Origin: Lepeophtheirus salmonis | Lineage: Eukaryota > Arthropoda > Copepoda > Siphonostomatoida > Caligidae | Direction: 5' to 3' | NCBI RefSeq assembly: GCF_016086655.4 | Contig: NC_052135.2 | Coordinates: 72,141,702-72,205,701, forward strand | DNA: 64,000 bases | In this document: positions 11,260-24,106 of the stretch, piece after piece | How the letters are laid out: each line of letters begins with the position of its first letter | Numbering within the stretch: position 1 is the first letter of the stretch | Notes under the pieces: model-generated | The model's database searches: none | The model's input: the letters and a program-made list of their open reading frames with translations, nothing else | What the model was told of the DNA's origin: nothing | Position numbers and translations under genes: made by a program

Positions 11260-12734
11260 GAAAATGATAATTTAGAATAGATTGGTAGGGCTAGTTTAAA
11301 TTTGATTATTTTTTGGAAAATATGTAAACTTTTATTTAATTTATACATAAGGATGAGAAAAAGTCATTTAGTATTTACCTGAATTGGAAAAAGGCGTCGA
11401 GAGCCAACAAAACCATTTAGGCCGTATACAGGATAGTAATCTCATTATTTGTGCTGGTTCAAGCAAAAAAAAAAATCCGCACTTAATTCTGCCCTCATCT
11501 GTGAAAAACTCGAATGTTTGAAGTATTACTGTCAATGTCCAACGCTCTTAAATGTACCAATTTAGCCTATGTAGAGGCCTGTGATAATTGGTTTTTCCAA
11601 GTTTTTTTTCTATAAGGGAAATGGCTTGTACGATAATGCTATTACAGAATTGTATTCTTGTTGGCAACATGTTATCGAACATAACCAGACATAGAAAGCT
11701 AAAATAATATGAATACTTCAAATGAAGCATTGAAATAAAGCAAATACTAATAAATTACTTTTTCCTAAATTTTCTATATTTGCAGTATCCTCTATTTTAA
11801 AAATTGGTTTACCCCGATCTCGATCAAAGACAATTTCGGGAAGGGAAAATGACAAAACTTAGTGTATATGATGTATATTAAACTTCTGATATATCAAAAA
11901 ATTTGTGTTTATTTTCAAAAATATAAAAAACTCAGATCTAATTTCGATAAAACATTTCATTTGTTATTTTTGAGCTATAAAGAACATTCGCATATCCGTG
12001 TTTAAGAAGCAAGAAAGCTAATACTTCATGGTCAATTTTCTTACTTCTATTTTGATGACAAAACATTAAAAATTAAGTTGCAAAAAAAAAAAAAGTATAA
12101 CTTTAAATTTCGCTTAATATATTAATGTAATAAAAACTCCCAAGTACTTGTATCATAAATTAATACTTTCAAATGCTTTAAAAAGTTTTAATATTAACAA
12201 AGTTTCTTTCTACCAATTTTTTATTTATTTATGAATTAATTAAGTTGATTAAACTGTATTTCATTACTCAATGTCGTTTATTTTCTTTAGTAAGTTGTTA
12301 AAAAATCAAGGTTCCGCCAAAATTCAATCTTTTTGAAAGTATTTTTTTAAATGTTGTGGAACAATGACAAAATTTTCAGTCTTCTAAATAATTTAAGATT
12401 AAATTATTTATTATAAATTGTTTTATTTTGATAAAAATGTATTTTATATATTTGTTCATAAGACAACTCCAGTAGGAGGAAATTTACCAAAAGAAAATGG
12501 CCCAAGACAGAACAAATTATTTTTCTATAGTTTAGTATTTAAAACTAAATAGGAATTTTCAAATAAAACTATATAGTTTTAATATTCAAAGTCTTTTTTT
12601 AATGCATTACTTTTGATGTTTTAAGGGAAAAATAATAATTATAACTCTCACAATTTTTTTGAAAAACAGAACATTTTAAGAAAAATAGACTTTAAAACAA
12701 AACAACAATTGAGACAATTGACAATTGTGAACAA
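11260..12734. other. A+T-rich DNA, nothing identified
   Basis: No coding relic or structured repeat was recognised. A slightly richer patch at 11380-11590 has no interpretable frame; the short minus-strand frame at 11548-11730 lacks any motif. Confidence 0.5.
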
Positions 12735-12872
12735 CGAGCTCAGGTTTGATTTGTTTCTTAAGTAATTGTTTATGCTTTAATATATTGAAATATTAATGAA
12801 TTTTAATAGCTCAACTTTTTTTTTTTTTTTGAATTGTCAATATTCAGAGTTCAATGGACCATCTGAAATCTT
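12735..12872 (+). repeat. dispersed repeat, copy 1 (GTTTATGCTTTAAT family)
   Basis: A block carrying AATTGTTTATGCTTTAAT, then an A+T stretch, then TTGAATTGTCAATA and TTCAATGGACCA. The same ordered blocks recur at 44.11-44.29 kb and 58.07-58.19 kb in the same orientation. The 58-kb copy directly abuts the 5' end of a minus-strand Tc1-like relic, so this is probably the non-coding flank of that Tc1 family, left behind without its coding region here. Confidence 0.45.
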
Positions 12873-15800
12873 ATTAGCTCTGACACTTTTCAAAAAACCC
12901 TCTTTTATTGATTCAAATCTTTGACCAAATTTGTGTATCAATTTATATTGGGTATGGTATTTAAATATATATTAAGTAATATCGAAAGAATAAAATATTT
13001 AAAAGCTAATGAAACAACGGGGAAATGGAAGGGAATTTTTTTTTGTACCACGCAGAGTTTTTCGAAGGGAAATACTCGAAGAGAAAAGAACTTATTTCAA
13101 AAGAGTAATTGAGCTTTTCTCCTCTTCTTTTGCTTTTTTATTTTGAATACTTAGTAGTATTTTTACAACCCATGTGACATCATCTCTCAATATTTATTAC
13201 AAAAGAATAAAAATAAAAGTATTGTGAAAATTTTACACTGATTAAGTGATTTTAAATACATTAATATCTTCAAATTTTACAATATTTTGAAATTTGACCG
13301 ATTCTGGATGTAAGTTTACTTTTTATTCTTAAGTAGTGTTCTAGAAGAAAACTATTTTTTTATATGTGTGATGAGTAAACACAAAAACATTAAAGAAAAA
13401 AGATAAATACAGTTCAATTTTTCTTATTACTTCAAAATTTACATAGTTCCCAATATTTATGTTTAAGTACATTTAAAATAGTCTTATATGAATTTTTTAA
13501 GATTTAAGATACCCATGAATAATAACTATGTTTTAAAACCTTCATATGACTTGAAATACTTATATTAGACATGATCTAGTATTTTAAATAAATTTAAAAA
13601 ATTTATAATGTCTCTAAGAGCAATTTTTTGAAGCTTGTTTTTGTGTTGATGTGCCGTATATTTAATAGCATACAACAAAAGAGGATTTATCTTCTTGTTT
13701 AAAAACTGCATATATTTTATATTAAAATTATGTTTAAATTTATGAGACACTAAATAAATTACATTTAAATGATGATATTATTTTTTATACCTTTCTTGAA
13801 ACATAAATTTAATACTTTGTTGTAAATATATAACCTGCTTGTTGATTTTCTCATAAATTAAGTTAAAAAAGTGCGTTAAACAAGATAAAAAATCTAAATT
13901 ATTTATTGTTTCGAATTTTATGAATTTTCTTACTCATCTTCAAATCAAAAATAATTGCTATTGTTTATTGTTAAATTAATTCAACCTATCAACATAGGTA
14001 TTATGATTTATTTATTTTTTGACGAGCAGCGATACTTATTGCCGTTTGTTTATTGTTATTATTTATGACTGATAGTAAAATTAAGATAAGGATATATTAA
14101 TTTTTTAAATGAAAAAAAAATCGGAGAGATAATCTCAAAAATGTAAATCTTGTATAAATAAATAAGTCACATTAAAAAATAATATACTAAAAAATCACTT
14201 AAAAGTCAGCCTCATTTCCCTAACAAAGTAAAATATTCCCAAGACTAGGGTATCCATCAAATAAAATATGCTTGGAAATGTCTATATTTGGTTTTGAGAG
14301 GTGAGTGGTGTAGTTATCAAATAGTTTTGCGTTGTGGAAGATGAATCCTTTTTTTTAAGTATCCAGGGTTGGGCAGAAAGTGTTATCCTTATATTTAAAA
14401 TTTTATGGACTATTATAAAATCCTTACTCAAACATATATGATTCAGTTTGACCAGGCAAGTCTTTTGATTTTGCATGGATAGTTGTCGTTATTTCCCAAT
14501 TAGGGGAAAAAAGATACAAACCTCTCATTTACTTTCTCCATAAATTTCATCAGGTAGTTTCAAGAAGGAATCTTTATAACAAATGTGTACATTAAAATTG
14601 GGAAGATTTAAAATTTTATCTTGATCAAAGTTTATTTAGTTTCAAACAAGAGTTTAAATCTCCGAGTAAAATGCTACCTCAACCAAATTTCTGTAAACGG
14701 ACATGCAAGTAAATTTCAATTTCCAGTCATGTAACTTGTGTTTATTTTTTTGTCGAAAAAGTATCGACAAATACTTAGTTTTTTGGTAGTGTGACAACAC
14801 TTGAATGATGTGAAAATTGACAAGGCTGTTGGTTCTTACCCTATTGATATTTTTGAATAAAATTTCATATTGGATTAAAAATCGTAAATAACAAAATAAT
14901 TAAAGACGTTATAAATTACATAGGGTTACATAAAGTATGAAGGGAAGTAGATATGGTCTCATAAGCTTCAAGTCAATAACTTGTACAACAAGAGTAAAAA
15001 AACTATAAACAAATTGGCTTAAAATTTTAGGAGGTAATATAACATATTTATCTAATAGTAAATATAAATACTTCTTTTTTGTTATAGATGGTTTACAGAT
15101 AATGTTAAAAAAATTAAAAATTAAATTAATGAACAGTATGAAGTTCCTGTTTATAAATTATAATGGCTAGTTTCTACGTAATAAATGATTACAGTAGTAA
15201 AATTTACTTGTTTATTGGTAGTCATCATTGATATAAGAATACAATACGATCTTCTGACCTGGGAAGATAATTTCCTTTCATCACACATGACTTATTATTG
15301 TAAAGGTTATTTAATGACTAGTTACATATTTATACATTAGAGTACTCACTTATTGGGGTTTTTGGAAACAAGAAAAATCCACATTAGAGGAAGTTGGCAT
15401 TGTATAAGGCCTTTTTTATTTCTGCATCATGTAAAATAGGAGAAATTATTTAAAAAAGTTAAATTTCACTATTTATTTTTTTGTGTTCTGTATATTTAGG
15501 ACAATATAAACATTTCATTCATCATCAATCATTTAAGATAATGTATGCCAGACAAGATTGTAAAATAAAATATCAATGGGTTATTTACTTAGTTTTTATC
15601 CGGTCATTTTAATACTTTAAAATTTAAATATTCGGAAACTAATCAACATTTATTCCACAACCTTGTATACTATATATAAATAATAGTTATATGAATAAGT
15701 TAATCCAAATTTTTAATATCTGTTTTAAGGGGTAAAAATATAACAGGACACTCCTCTATATGCAAAATATTGCACTTCTATTATTGAAATATATGGTAAT

Positions 15801-16338
15801 AATATAAACATACTAATCATCAACTGCTACAAATCTTGTTTGTCTCAATATATAGTTTTTAATATTTTATTTAAAAAAGTGATATGAGGGGACAATATTG
15901 CACTATACAGGGAGCCAAAATAATTTAATATACCTCGTTATGCAAAATTTGCGATATTTGAAACCGCGTTACGCAGAGGCCTCTTATATTTTCTAAATAC
16001 AACCAGAAATGTATAAATATAACACTATTACTATTGGAATAATTAAGATTTGGAAAGGGGAGATTTCTTCAATCAGCACATTTTCAAATACCCATTTGAA
16101 TGATCCCTCCATTAGACAACAATTAGCAAAAGTTTTAGACCACTTTTGATATTTCATCTAATTCACTAATAATGGTTTTCATGGCGTGTATAAACGCATA
16201 TGGTACGTGTCATGTTCCACTGGGTCTAGCGAGTGTGTTTATCAACTTGTTGCCGCATGACGCTAGCAGGAGAAGGTCAGCTATATCAGCAATAAAGTTA
16301 CCTTATTGCTAATTAAATGACTTAAATAGTTCCCTTAC
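12873..16338. other. A+T-rich DNA, nothing firm
   Basis: Mostly low-complexity A+T DNA. The minus-strand frame at 14282-14476 contains a few words reminiscent of mariner, too weak to call. From about 16130 the base composition becomes more even, leading into the possible exon at 16339-16521. An unclassified segment at 16150-16300 has no uninterrupted frame. Confidence 0.45.
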
Positions 16339-16521
16339 ACAAAGAAAGCTATTCTGAGAATAAAATTGCCGCAAAGATGTGCTGTAGCATGACAGCTGTT
16401 TACACAGCCATGAGTAATTTTTAAAATTAAGGATTGATACGGACAAAAGGAGAAGAGGGAAAACGTGCATGAGAGATGACGCCATAATGAAGTCGACTGT
16501 TTCAAGATCTCCCTCTTGTTC
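16339..16521 (-). CDS. possible first coding exon with signal peptide
   Basis: I do not recognise this gene. On the minus strand a textbook 3' splice site (a pyrimidine-rich run ending CCCCAG at 16527-16522) is followed at 16521 by GAACAAGAGGG. An ATG at 16485 opens MASSLMHVFPLLLLSVSIL, with the short polar start and hydrophobic core of a secretory signal peptide. A plausible donor (T|GTAAGG) follows base 16339, giving 49 codons in phase 0. Another GT at GTAAAC near 16403 is also possible. Base composition is more even than the surroundings. Caution: the frame is also open upstream to an ATG at 16611 starting MTSLVKRLEKA, and nothing else of a gene is visible, so it may be a chance frame. No partner exon was identified. 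Confidence 0.25.
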
Positions 16522-16639
16522 CTGGGGAAAAAAAACAAAGTCTAATTTAATTTGAAGAGGGTGTACAGCAAGTGTCGAGGCTTTTTCAAGTCGTTTGACT
16601 AAACTAGTCATATTTTGTTTTATTTCTGAAATAATCAGC

Positions 16640-17740
16640 TAAAAATATGAAAATATCCCAGGTGCTTTTAAAATTTTGCAAATGACTATCTGACATTTTA
16701 AATTAGGTGTTTGACCTGATATCACCATGACTAATTGACAACTACATAAATCGTAAAAATATGAAATGAAATCTAAAAAAAACATCTTTTTATCATTGTC
16801 CTTTTGGAGTGTTTAGCTAAATATAGCGAATTATTTTTTAAGGGAAATTTTTCTATCAATTAAATTTAATGATTTAAATGATGCTGAAGCTATTACAATA
16901 TTCTAGTAGGTTTTTAGTTTGATAAATTTAGAATACTTTTTTTCTAGTAACTGATATTAGTATTTAAGTGTGGTAAACCATTGTTTTAATGGCAGTGACA
17001 ATTTCGTAAGTGGTTAACTAAAAATTAATCCTTTTAACTAAAAACAGTCAAATCAGTGAAACGAAAAAGGCTATATTTTAATATGAAAAATTCACTATCA
17101 AAGTATATATAAAATAACAATTTTTAAATAGTTTTGAAAGTAAGGAATTTTTTCACTTTCTATTTAGAGACAACCAGTGTTTGAATATATCCTGTTTTTG
17201 ACAGACATTCAATAATCTTTATCTTATCTCTCAGTCCAAATGTTTTTGTGGGGACACTCGTGATACGTATCTGTATTGATTGAAACGCTACTTAAAATTA
17301 ATGAAAAAAGGAGCATACCGTTTAAAAATGTCTTTATCAGTTTGTAAATATAACAAATATAAAAAAATCATCATGGGAATTCTTTATTTATTCCTATAAA
17401 GTTGATACCAATAATGAGGAAAAAAGTTAAAATTATTTGTATTTTTGACTTCATGTTTCTTCAACGAGAAGTATTTCATAAAAAATAAAAATTTGAATCT
17501 AAATAAACATTAACCATAAGCGTAATTTAATCCTCTCTGAATTCCATTGTATATTGATAATTGTATCTTCTTCGCCAAATAGACGAGACAAAATCTGATT
17601 AAGCGTGATGAACACAAAACATCAAAATGATAAAAATCCTACTAATGATTGATTTTATAAATTTGAATTAAATAGAATAATTAGTGCTTAATACAGAGTA
17701 AAAATACATTTCATCTGGAAATTTAACCCACAAAAACAAT
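16640..17740. other. A+T-rich DNA, nothing identified
   Basis: Simple A+T-rich sequence with no readable relic. Confidence 0.5.
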
Positions 17741-17744
17741 TAAG

Positions 17745-18185
17745 GAAATAGGAAATATTTATCAAAGAGACAGACAGACATTGAAACCTTGCTTTTATAA
17801 TATAGGCCCTCTACAAGAGTTTGCAAGACCTTGCACAATCTGATGATAAACTTTTGAGACATGAGTGTCCACTCCAGTCCTTTAGAGGTAGTCAAATCAA
17901 CAGTATTTCCATGGGAGAAAGCATAGGCTTTGGTGTAAAATTCGAGAGCCAAATTGTTTCAGATCTGGTAAGGAACGAGGTCATAAAATCTTCCTTCATC
18001 CAAAGTAAGATTTTCTTAGCCTTGGTCAATTTGGTGTTCTTTACCATTGCTGTTCTGAGCTGGCGTTTTCGGCCAATGTAGTTTTTCAGGATCATGTCTT
18101 TTGCGTTGTGCTTTTTTGTAAACTTGTGAATCGAGGTTTGAGGATTTACCTCTGAAAGAAACTCATGAACTCCTCCGAGCACTTG
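17745..18185 (-). pseudogene. Tc1-like transposase relic, N-terminal part
   Basis: On the minus strand a 96-codon frame (18182-17892) contains TSIHKFTKKHNAKDM, NYIGRKRQLRTAMVKNTKLT and KAKKILLWMKEDF. This fits the Tc1-like linker between the second HTH and the catalytic core, where relatives read VHRTVKKKLG, SYVRRRxQLLTEATK and RxERSKKILxWMK. Downstream the frame is lost, and an overlapping frame at 17952-17740 has no clear catalytic motif. The first catalytic Asp is not seen. Only the N-terminal third is recognisable and no TIRs were found. The assignment rests on a moderate-length motif match and could shift to a related subfamily. Confidence 0.4.
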
Positions 18186-18189
18186 ATAT

Positions 18190-21100
18190 TGTGGCCACCA
18201 CTTCTACATTTTTGTTCATAGGTGCCATCAGCCTCAAACGTTACAAAAAAATTGATAACGAAAAAGAAAATCTCAACACTTTTCTTTCAAATCATGTATT
18301 TTTCATTCAACCACTTAAATTTGTTTGGAATTTATTTAAGTTGTAAAGTTTGATGCATTTTTGCTTAAGCACACTGTGGTTTCTTAATTCGATTTTCAAA
18401 TGATGTATTATATTATGTTAGTAGATATGTCCACAAAATTTTCATTGTTAGTTTGCTTTTGACAGACAATTACATTAAGTGTCTTATGGTAGGGTCTGCT
18501 ATGTTTTACTATTAAAGAAAAATCTAAATAAATATTAATTTACAGGAAATTTGCCAACATATGAACATAAAAATCTGTAAAACGAATGAAAATGAAATTA
18601 TAAATTAACAGTTTCTTTGTGATTAGACTAGTATACATTATAAAAAATAACTCTTGAATATATTACAAACCATTAGATAATGTAGCAAAATTAAATAAAG
18701 TTAATATTAATTTTATTAATATAGTCATGAATTTTTATTACTTCTATACTCAAGTTCTTAAAATAAGTCGAAAAGAACAAATTTTGTAGTTTGAAGCTAA
18801 TACCATATTACTGATACTCATAAATACATTTCAGCTACTAGAGACAGTAATATTATTATAAAACAGGATATTTTTATTTATGGCCCATAAAACAGTAAGC
18901 AATCGACTGCACTTTTCTGATAATTTTACTCCTTATAAAGAAATATCGTTTTACACACAAGATGGTGTAATTAAATTATTTTAATGAGAGTTTTAAAATT
19001 TTGGCAGCTAAAAAGAATAAATTAAGGACTATTGCAATGCTATCTCAATTAAGACCCGCAAAAATAGTTCATACTTAGACTTAATGCTCCTCGTCCAAAC
19101 AGTATTTATTTATATTTTGTTTTTTTCCACATTGTTAGAGGAGATTCAGGATAGTTTCAAGACAGAACAATTGAAAAAAATAAAAATCAATATTTTTCAA
19201 CAATTTTTCATCAAGATAAAAATTGTAGATTTTTTAAAATGTTATGTTTTTCCTGATACTAATATCATTTGAATTATTGATTATTTTCATCACAGTAGTT
19301 AAAATTTGATAAAAAAAGAATTTTTAGATATTTTTACACTCAGTACAAGAGTGGATAGTAATCACCAGTTTTGCAAATTTGTACGTAGTATTTTTTGTAC
19401 TTAAATACGTCTGTATTTCAACATACTATTATTACACGTATCTCATGCAATATGGAGGTAAACTTGTGCATAAAACTTCAAAAAAAAAAAATTTCATTCC
19501 TACAAAAATCTTTTTATAGATTTTATCAATAATTTTGACATAATTATCAGGCAATGGCGTTCTAAGAATTTTAATTTGTATAGGTTGCTTTAAACTTGTA
19601 TGGTGATGATATTTATTTATTTTTGATTTGGGCAATATATAAAATCTTAAGTGTTTAATAATATTTTGAAATTCAAATAAAAACCTTATGTAATCTCAGA
19701 TATTTACAGTACGAGTATTTTTACATTGAAATAAGAATTGCCAAACAATTTCCCTTGATGCCTAACAAAAGAAGCGAATTTCTTCTTCATTAGTCTTAAC
19801 ATACACACTACCAAAAAAAAGGTGTTGGTAATTATTTTTTAATTGCTCTAAAATTTAAATGATAGAGGAAAGGCTTTTCCAAGTCTTTTACTTTACATAG
19901 AACTGAAGCATTAAACTGAAACATATATGTTCTTCTTTAGATTTGATTCAAAAAGTGTTGTCTCAACTAATAATTATTTACTATTTTTATTCTTAACCAT
20001 CCTCAAAAATAATATCAACAGCTGTTAGGTCCTGTTTGTATTTTTTACAACCTATATAATTCAAAATTATCTCTCTTTCAAAATTTCATTTTGTAAAACA
20101 ACAATCTTCTTGTTGAAGATTTTGCCAACAAAATAGCTCCTTATATATTTTTTTTGCCAAATTTTGATTAGACAATTTTTTTGCAAAAATATAAAATAGA
20201 CTTATCATGTTGACACTTTTTTTATGCATTTATATGTTCGTATATTATTTGAAGTTTATAAGACATTAGTTTTTCTAAATGTATAATTTTACATTTTGTA
20301 TAATATACAGGTGCCATATTATAATGTCTGTTCGAATACCCTTAGGCTTGCAACACCGCATAACTCTTTCCCAGTAATAAGATATATTAATATATGTACG
20401 TCATTGTTTATATAATTATCTAAAACTGAATTACTTTATAATCAGTGCTGCCAGTTTGTGTTTTTTTACTGCATCTGATTATATTTTATTAATTTTACCT
20501 CTAAACTTTTATACTGACATGTATAAGTGAATCGTTTATACACTTGTTTTAATTATTTTTTCAATTTTGACATTTTCTATGTGAAAGGATGGTATGAGAA
20601 AAAAAAAAAAATTAAACACTAGAAGGGTTTGATTTTCAACTATTTTTGAATTTCGATAATGGCTAGTTTAAAAAAGTTTTCATATATTCTGTTTTTACTT
20701 GTTCATCTTTAAGTCGCACATCTCGATCAAATAATAAAAAAAAAGGTAAATACTCTTTACTTAGTAAATATCAATGATAAAAAAAAACATTTTTAGTTAT
20801 TTTGCAAATAAATAATTGTGATAAAAATGTTTTTTCCCAGATTATTCTATGGAAACAAAAAAAAAATAGAGAAAAAAGTTAAATCGATGGATGCCCCGCG
20901 TATAACACGCATACTTTTTTTACATATTTAGAAAGAGAAGATCAATATTTTTGTATTATAATCTTTATTTTTGCCCAACAAAGTAGCTTAAAAAATGTAT
21001 TATTGTGTTTTGTGGGTTGGAATAATGTTTTTTTTTTGTTTTTTTTTCTAACAAATCAATGTTTATTTACTTTGGTTTGTTAGAATACACAAAATCATGG

Positions 21101-21396
21101 GTAGGGACAAAAAATCAAAGTTTAGTTTTTTTAAACATACATAGGCCAATTCATCATTGTTAATAGTTTATAAAAAAATTAATTGTATTAATAATATATA
21201 TTTCATTTTTTAACAAAATAAACGTGAGAGTATTATTATTAATCAAATTTATTTAACTAAATGCTTCCATCTTCCTTTCAAATAAACATAATTTCTGACA
21301 AATATTATGTACATATAATAATAATATTAAATAATGAATTAATTATCTGTAAACCATAACTAAGCTCTAATATAATTATATGTATTTAATTTGTGT
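18190..21396. other. A+T-rich DNA, nothing identified
   Basis: Long A+T-rich stretch with homopolymer runs. Short frames at 19084-19272 (+) and 19432-19635 (-) are low-complexity and unsupported. Confidence 0.5.
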
Positions 21397-21420
21397 TCTC
21401 TCTTCAAAAATGAAGAGAGA
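21397..21420. repeat. perfect hairpin, 10-bp arms, 4-base loop
   Basis: TCTCTCTTCA (21397-21406), loop AAAA, TGAAGAGAGA (21411-21420). The arms are perfectly complementary and unusually G+C-balanced for the surroundings. It may be a chance palindrome or the centre of a decayed foldback. No gene is adjacent. Confidence 0.7.
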
Positions 21421-23202
21421 TGGAGTACTATAAAAACGAACATTAAATATAAATAGTATTGGATACTCTTTTCTATGGGAGATGGGGAGAAGCTTGTTTG
21501 ATTATATTAATGATACTAAAATGAGGTAATATTTGAGAAGATAAAACTTATATGGTGTTGTACGGAGGAGTATAACTAAATGCAATTCTTATAGGTCTCA
21601 AAGAATAGAATTTATGATAACAATAATAATAATATTTGCTCTATTCCAATCGAAAATAAAAATATAAGTAGTTGTAATTATTGAATAGAAGATGCTTGTA
21701 ACATGTACATACTTTAGGATGAATGAGTAAAAAATTGGAGGGCAATTATGGATGCGCGATTCATTAGACCCAAATGTGCTACTATTATTTTTGTACAAAC
21801 TCATTGCGTACGTAACAAGAAGCAATACGTATCCTAACGAAGTAAATCCGGTAATTGTCTACACTACTCCTTTAAGTAAAAGTTAAAAATGAACGCCCTA
21901 ATATACAGTCATTATTTAATATTACTTATTATTTTACGTTATAGTTTTGGAGAAAAAAAATCTTAACAGTGTTAAACCGTAGTAAAAAATGTAATTTGGA
22001 TATTCATTAGTGAGCTTAATATTTATTTTATTTCATAAAAACGTATTTCAATTTAATATAAGCATGGTATACTAACAAGGTCTATATTTATAAGGATCAA
22101 TATCTATTTTCCCCTAATCAGTTCCTTTCAACTTTTTAAAAAAAAAACCATTTTTTTGACATAATAGCAATATAAGAAGACAATTCCGTTCAAGCATGAA
22201 AATTGTAAAAACAAAGGGCAGCTATAATTGTTTATTTGAAGAAAGTGTTTGCATGTTATTTGCATTTTTTAGTTAATTAACTTCATATTATTTTTATTTA
22301 TAAATTATTTTGATTTATCTTTTTCAATATCTGCAAATTTTATTTCAATTTAGCAAAAAAAAATAGTTAAAAATATGAACAATGATTCGTTAAAAAAAAT
22401 ATTTCAGAGGCAGATTTATTCTTAATTCAGATATAAATCATTGCATTGAAAATTGTTCATTTCTCGCCAAAACGTCTAAATTTATAAAAAATACTGGGTT
22501 CCTTATTTAGAAGGTGCTCTTAAACTCTCCAACTTTAGATCCTTTTAAGTACTATCAAATTTGGCAAAGAATTAGAAGGGAAATTTGTCAATGTATCAAT
22601 ACTTTAAAAAAAAAATTGTTAACGTCTGCATTGAAATGATTCATATTTAAATAAACTTACTGGAACATTTAAATTAGGAGTATAATTTCATAGAGACAAG
22701 CGACGGGAGTGGATTCTATGTGGAATATTAGAAACCACTGACAATTTTACATGCAATTATTTTGATATAAAATGATGCATACATGAAAGATAAATTGTAC
22801 CCTCAGAATACATTCATATGTTAATTAGATAAGAATGATTATTTAATGGAATTAGCTTTGGGAAGATCAATGGAGTTTTAACAAAAACCCTGTATATGTT
22901 ATATGCTATGATAATACAAACGAAAACTGACACTAATGGATTAGTAAATACTGCAAAACATTATATTCGTGTTTTATTAAGCATTTAGAGGTAATTAGTT
23001 TGATATTCTTTTATGAGCTACTTTGTAACGACTTTTATTATAATGTAACTTTAATGTTATTGTTTTGGTTTTTTATATCCTTGTCTCTCGATGACATTTT
23101 TTATAAAGTCGGGATGTGATATATATCTTAATGAACCAATTTCAGGAGATAATTATTTAGGACTTGTTAAAGAACGACAATGTGAAGAACATCTCATCAA
23201 TA
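21421..23202. other. A+T-rich DNA, nothing identified
   Basis: No relic was recognised. The minus-strand frame at 21598-21825 and the plus-strand frame at 23091-23288 lack motifs. The latter overlaps the Sp1/CCAAT pair described separately. Confidence 0.5.
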
Positions 23203-23245
23203 GAGGCCCCGCCCTATCTTACACGAGACATCAACCAATGAATGA
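23203..23245 (-). promoter_or_regulatory. candidate proximal promoter motif pair (CCAAT and GC box)
   Basis: On the minus strand ATTGGTTGATG (CCAAT box, CCAAT at 23235-23239 on the plus strand) is followed 20 bp later by GGGCGGGGCC (consensus Sp1/KLF GC box, 23205-23214). A perfect GC box is striking in DNA this A+T-rich, and CCAAT plus GC box at this spacing is typical of TATA-less animal promoters. No TATA box or initiator can be fixed and no exon is recognised downstream on either strand, so function is inference. Confidence 0.25.
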
Positions 23246-23513
23246 GGAAAACAAAGACTTTTGCATTTTAAAATTTATGAAATTATAAAAAAAATATGTA
23301 TATTATTGAACAAAATTTTAATGTAAACTAGGTTGTAGAATCTGCTGAACTAGCACAAATACCCCGTTGTGTGGTCATGTTTCTTGCCTTATAGTTGTAA
23401 AATGTTATTTCATGTATGTATAGCAAGCAGTAATAAATATTTAACTAACTAGGGTTACCTTACTTCCAAAAGATTAATTTCTTAACAATCTAATTTCAAA
23501 ATGGAGTAAAAAT
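23246..23513. other. A+T-rich DNA, nothing identified
   Basis: No feature recognised between the motif pair and the tandem duplication. Confidence 0.5.
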
Positions 23514-23880
23514 TTAAAAAAGAATTTAAATGATTAAAAATTAATCTTAATCATTATTAAGAAAAAAAACAACATTAATAATTGAAATTTAATATGTATG
23601 CCTCATACTTTACGAGACATTAACCTTCTCCTGGAACCCATAATTTTGAATTGAACAATACTCTCGATTTTAGTTAAACTATTGAGTAATGCGGTGCCCA
23701 GGTAAATAATTTATCATTAAAAATTAATGCTGATAAATATTAAGAAATAAAAAAACATTTTAAATTAAAATTTAACGTAAAACTTTATACTCTACGAGAT
23801 ATTTGTCTTTTCCCAGAAGCCATAGACTATTTATGTTAGACTGTTTGAGCAGTGACCCAGTAAATTTTTCATTTTTTTTA
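23514..23880. repeat. diverged tandem duplication, unit about 180 bp, two copies
   Basis: Unit 1 (about 23520-23700) and unit 2 (about 23703-23875) share ordered blocks: ATTAAAAATTAAT, ATTAAGAAA, AAATTTAA, ACTTTA with ACGAGA, CTTCTCCTGGAACCCATA versus CTTTTCCCAGAAGCCATA, and GCGGTGCCCAGGTAAAT versus GCAGTGACCCAGTAAAT. Divergence is considerable, so the duplication is old. It lies about 200 bp from a hAT-like terminus at 24071-24098 and could be subterminal sequence of the same element, but no left end was found. Confidence 0.65.
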
Positions 23881-24054
23881 TTCATATAATATTTAAGTAA
23901 AGTTATCAAGATTCCAATTAAATATAAATGAAAATATATGGCGCATTTAGATTCAAAATTCATACTTATTAATAATAGTAAATATTATCCCTTCTAATGA
24001 ATGCCAGAAATAAAGGTTAAGAAAAAAAAATCTTCTTTATATTTTTTAGAAAGC

Positions 24055-24098
24055 ATTTGAAATATAATTGCCCACGGGCTGTTTGTTGAGAATCCCTG
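24055..24098 (-). mobile_element. hAT-like terminus (one end only)
   Basis: Read on the minus strand from 24098: CAGGGATTCTCAACAAAC, then AGCCCGTGGGC. CAGGGxTTCTCAAC and a nearby GGCCCGTG-like block are typical of hAT ends. The 8 bp outside the end are GTTTAAAC (24099-24106), the right length for a hAT target duplication, but the matching left end was not found within the preceding 1.5 kb. It is probably a truncated or rearranged copy. Confidence 0.4.
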
Positions 24099-24106
24099 GT
24101 TTAAAC

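Noticed and set aside
14282..14476. Mariner-like words (KKKGFIFHNAK in a shifted minus frame)
   Set aside because: Only one short resemblance to the second catalytic region, with no neighbouring motifs in order.
23091..23288. 65-codon plus-strand frame over the Sp1/CCAAT pair
   Set aside because: No family match. The regulatory-motif reading is slightly better supported, and neither is proven.
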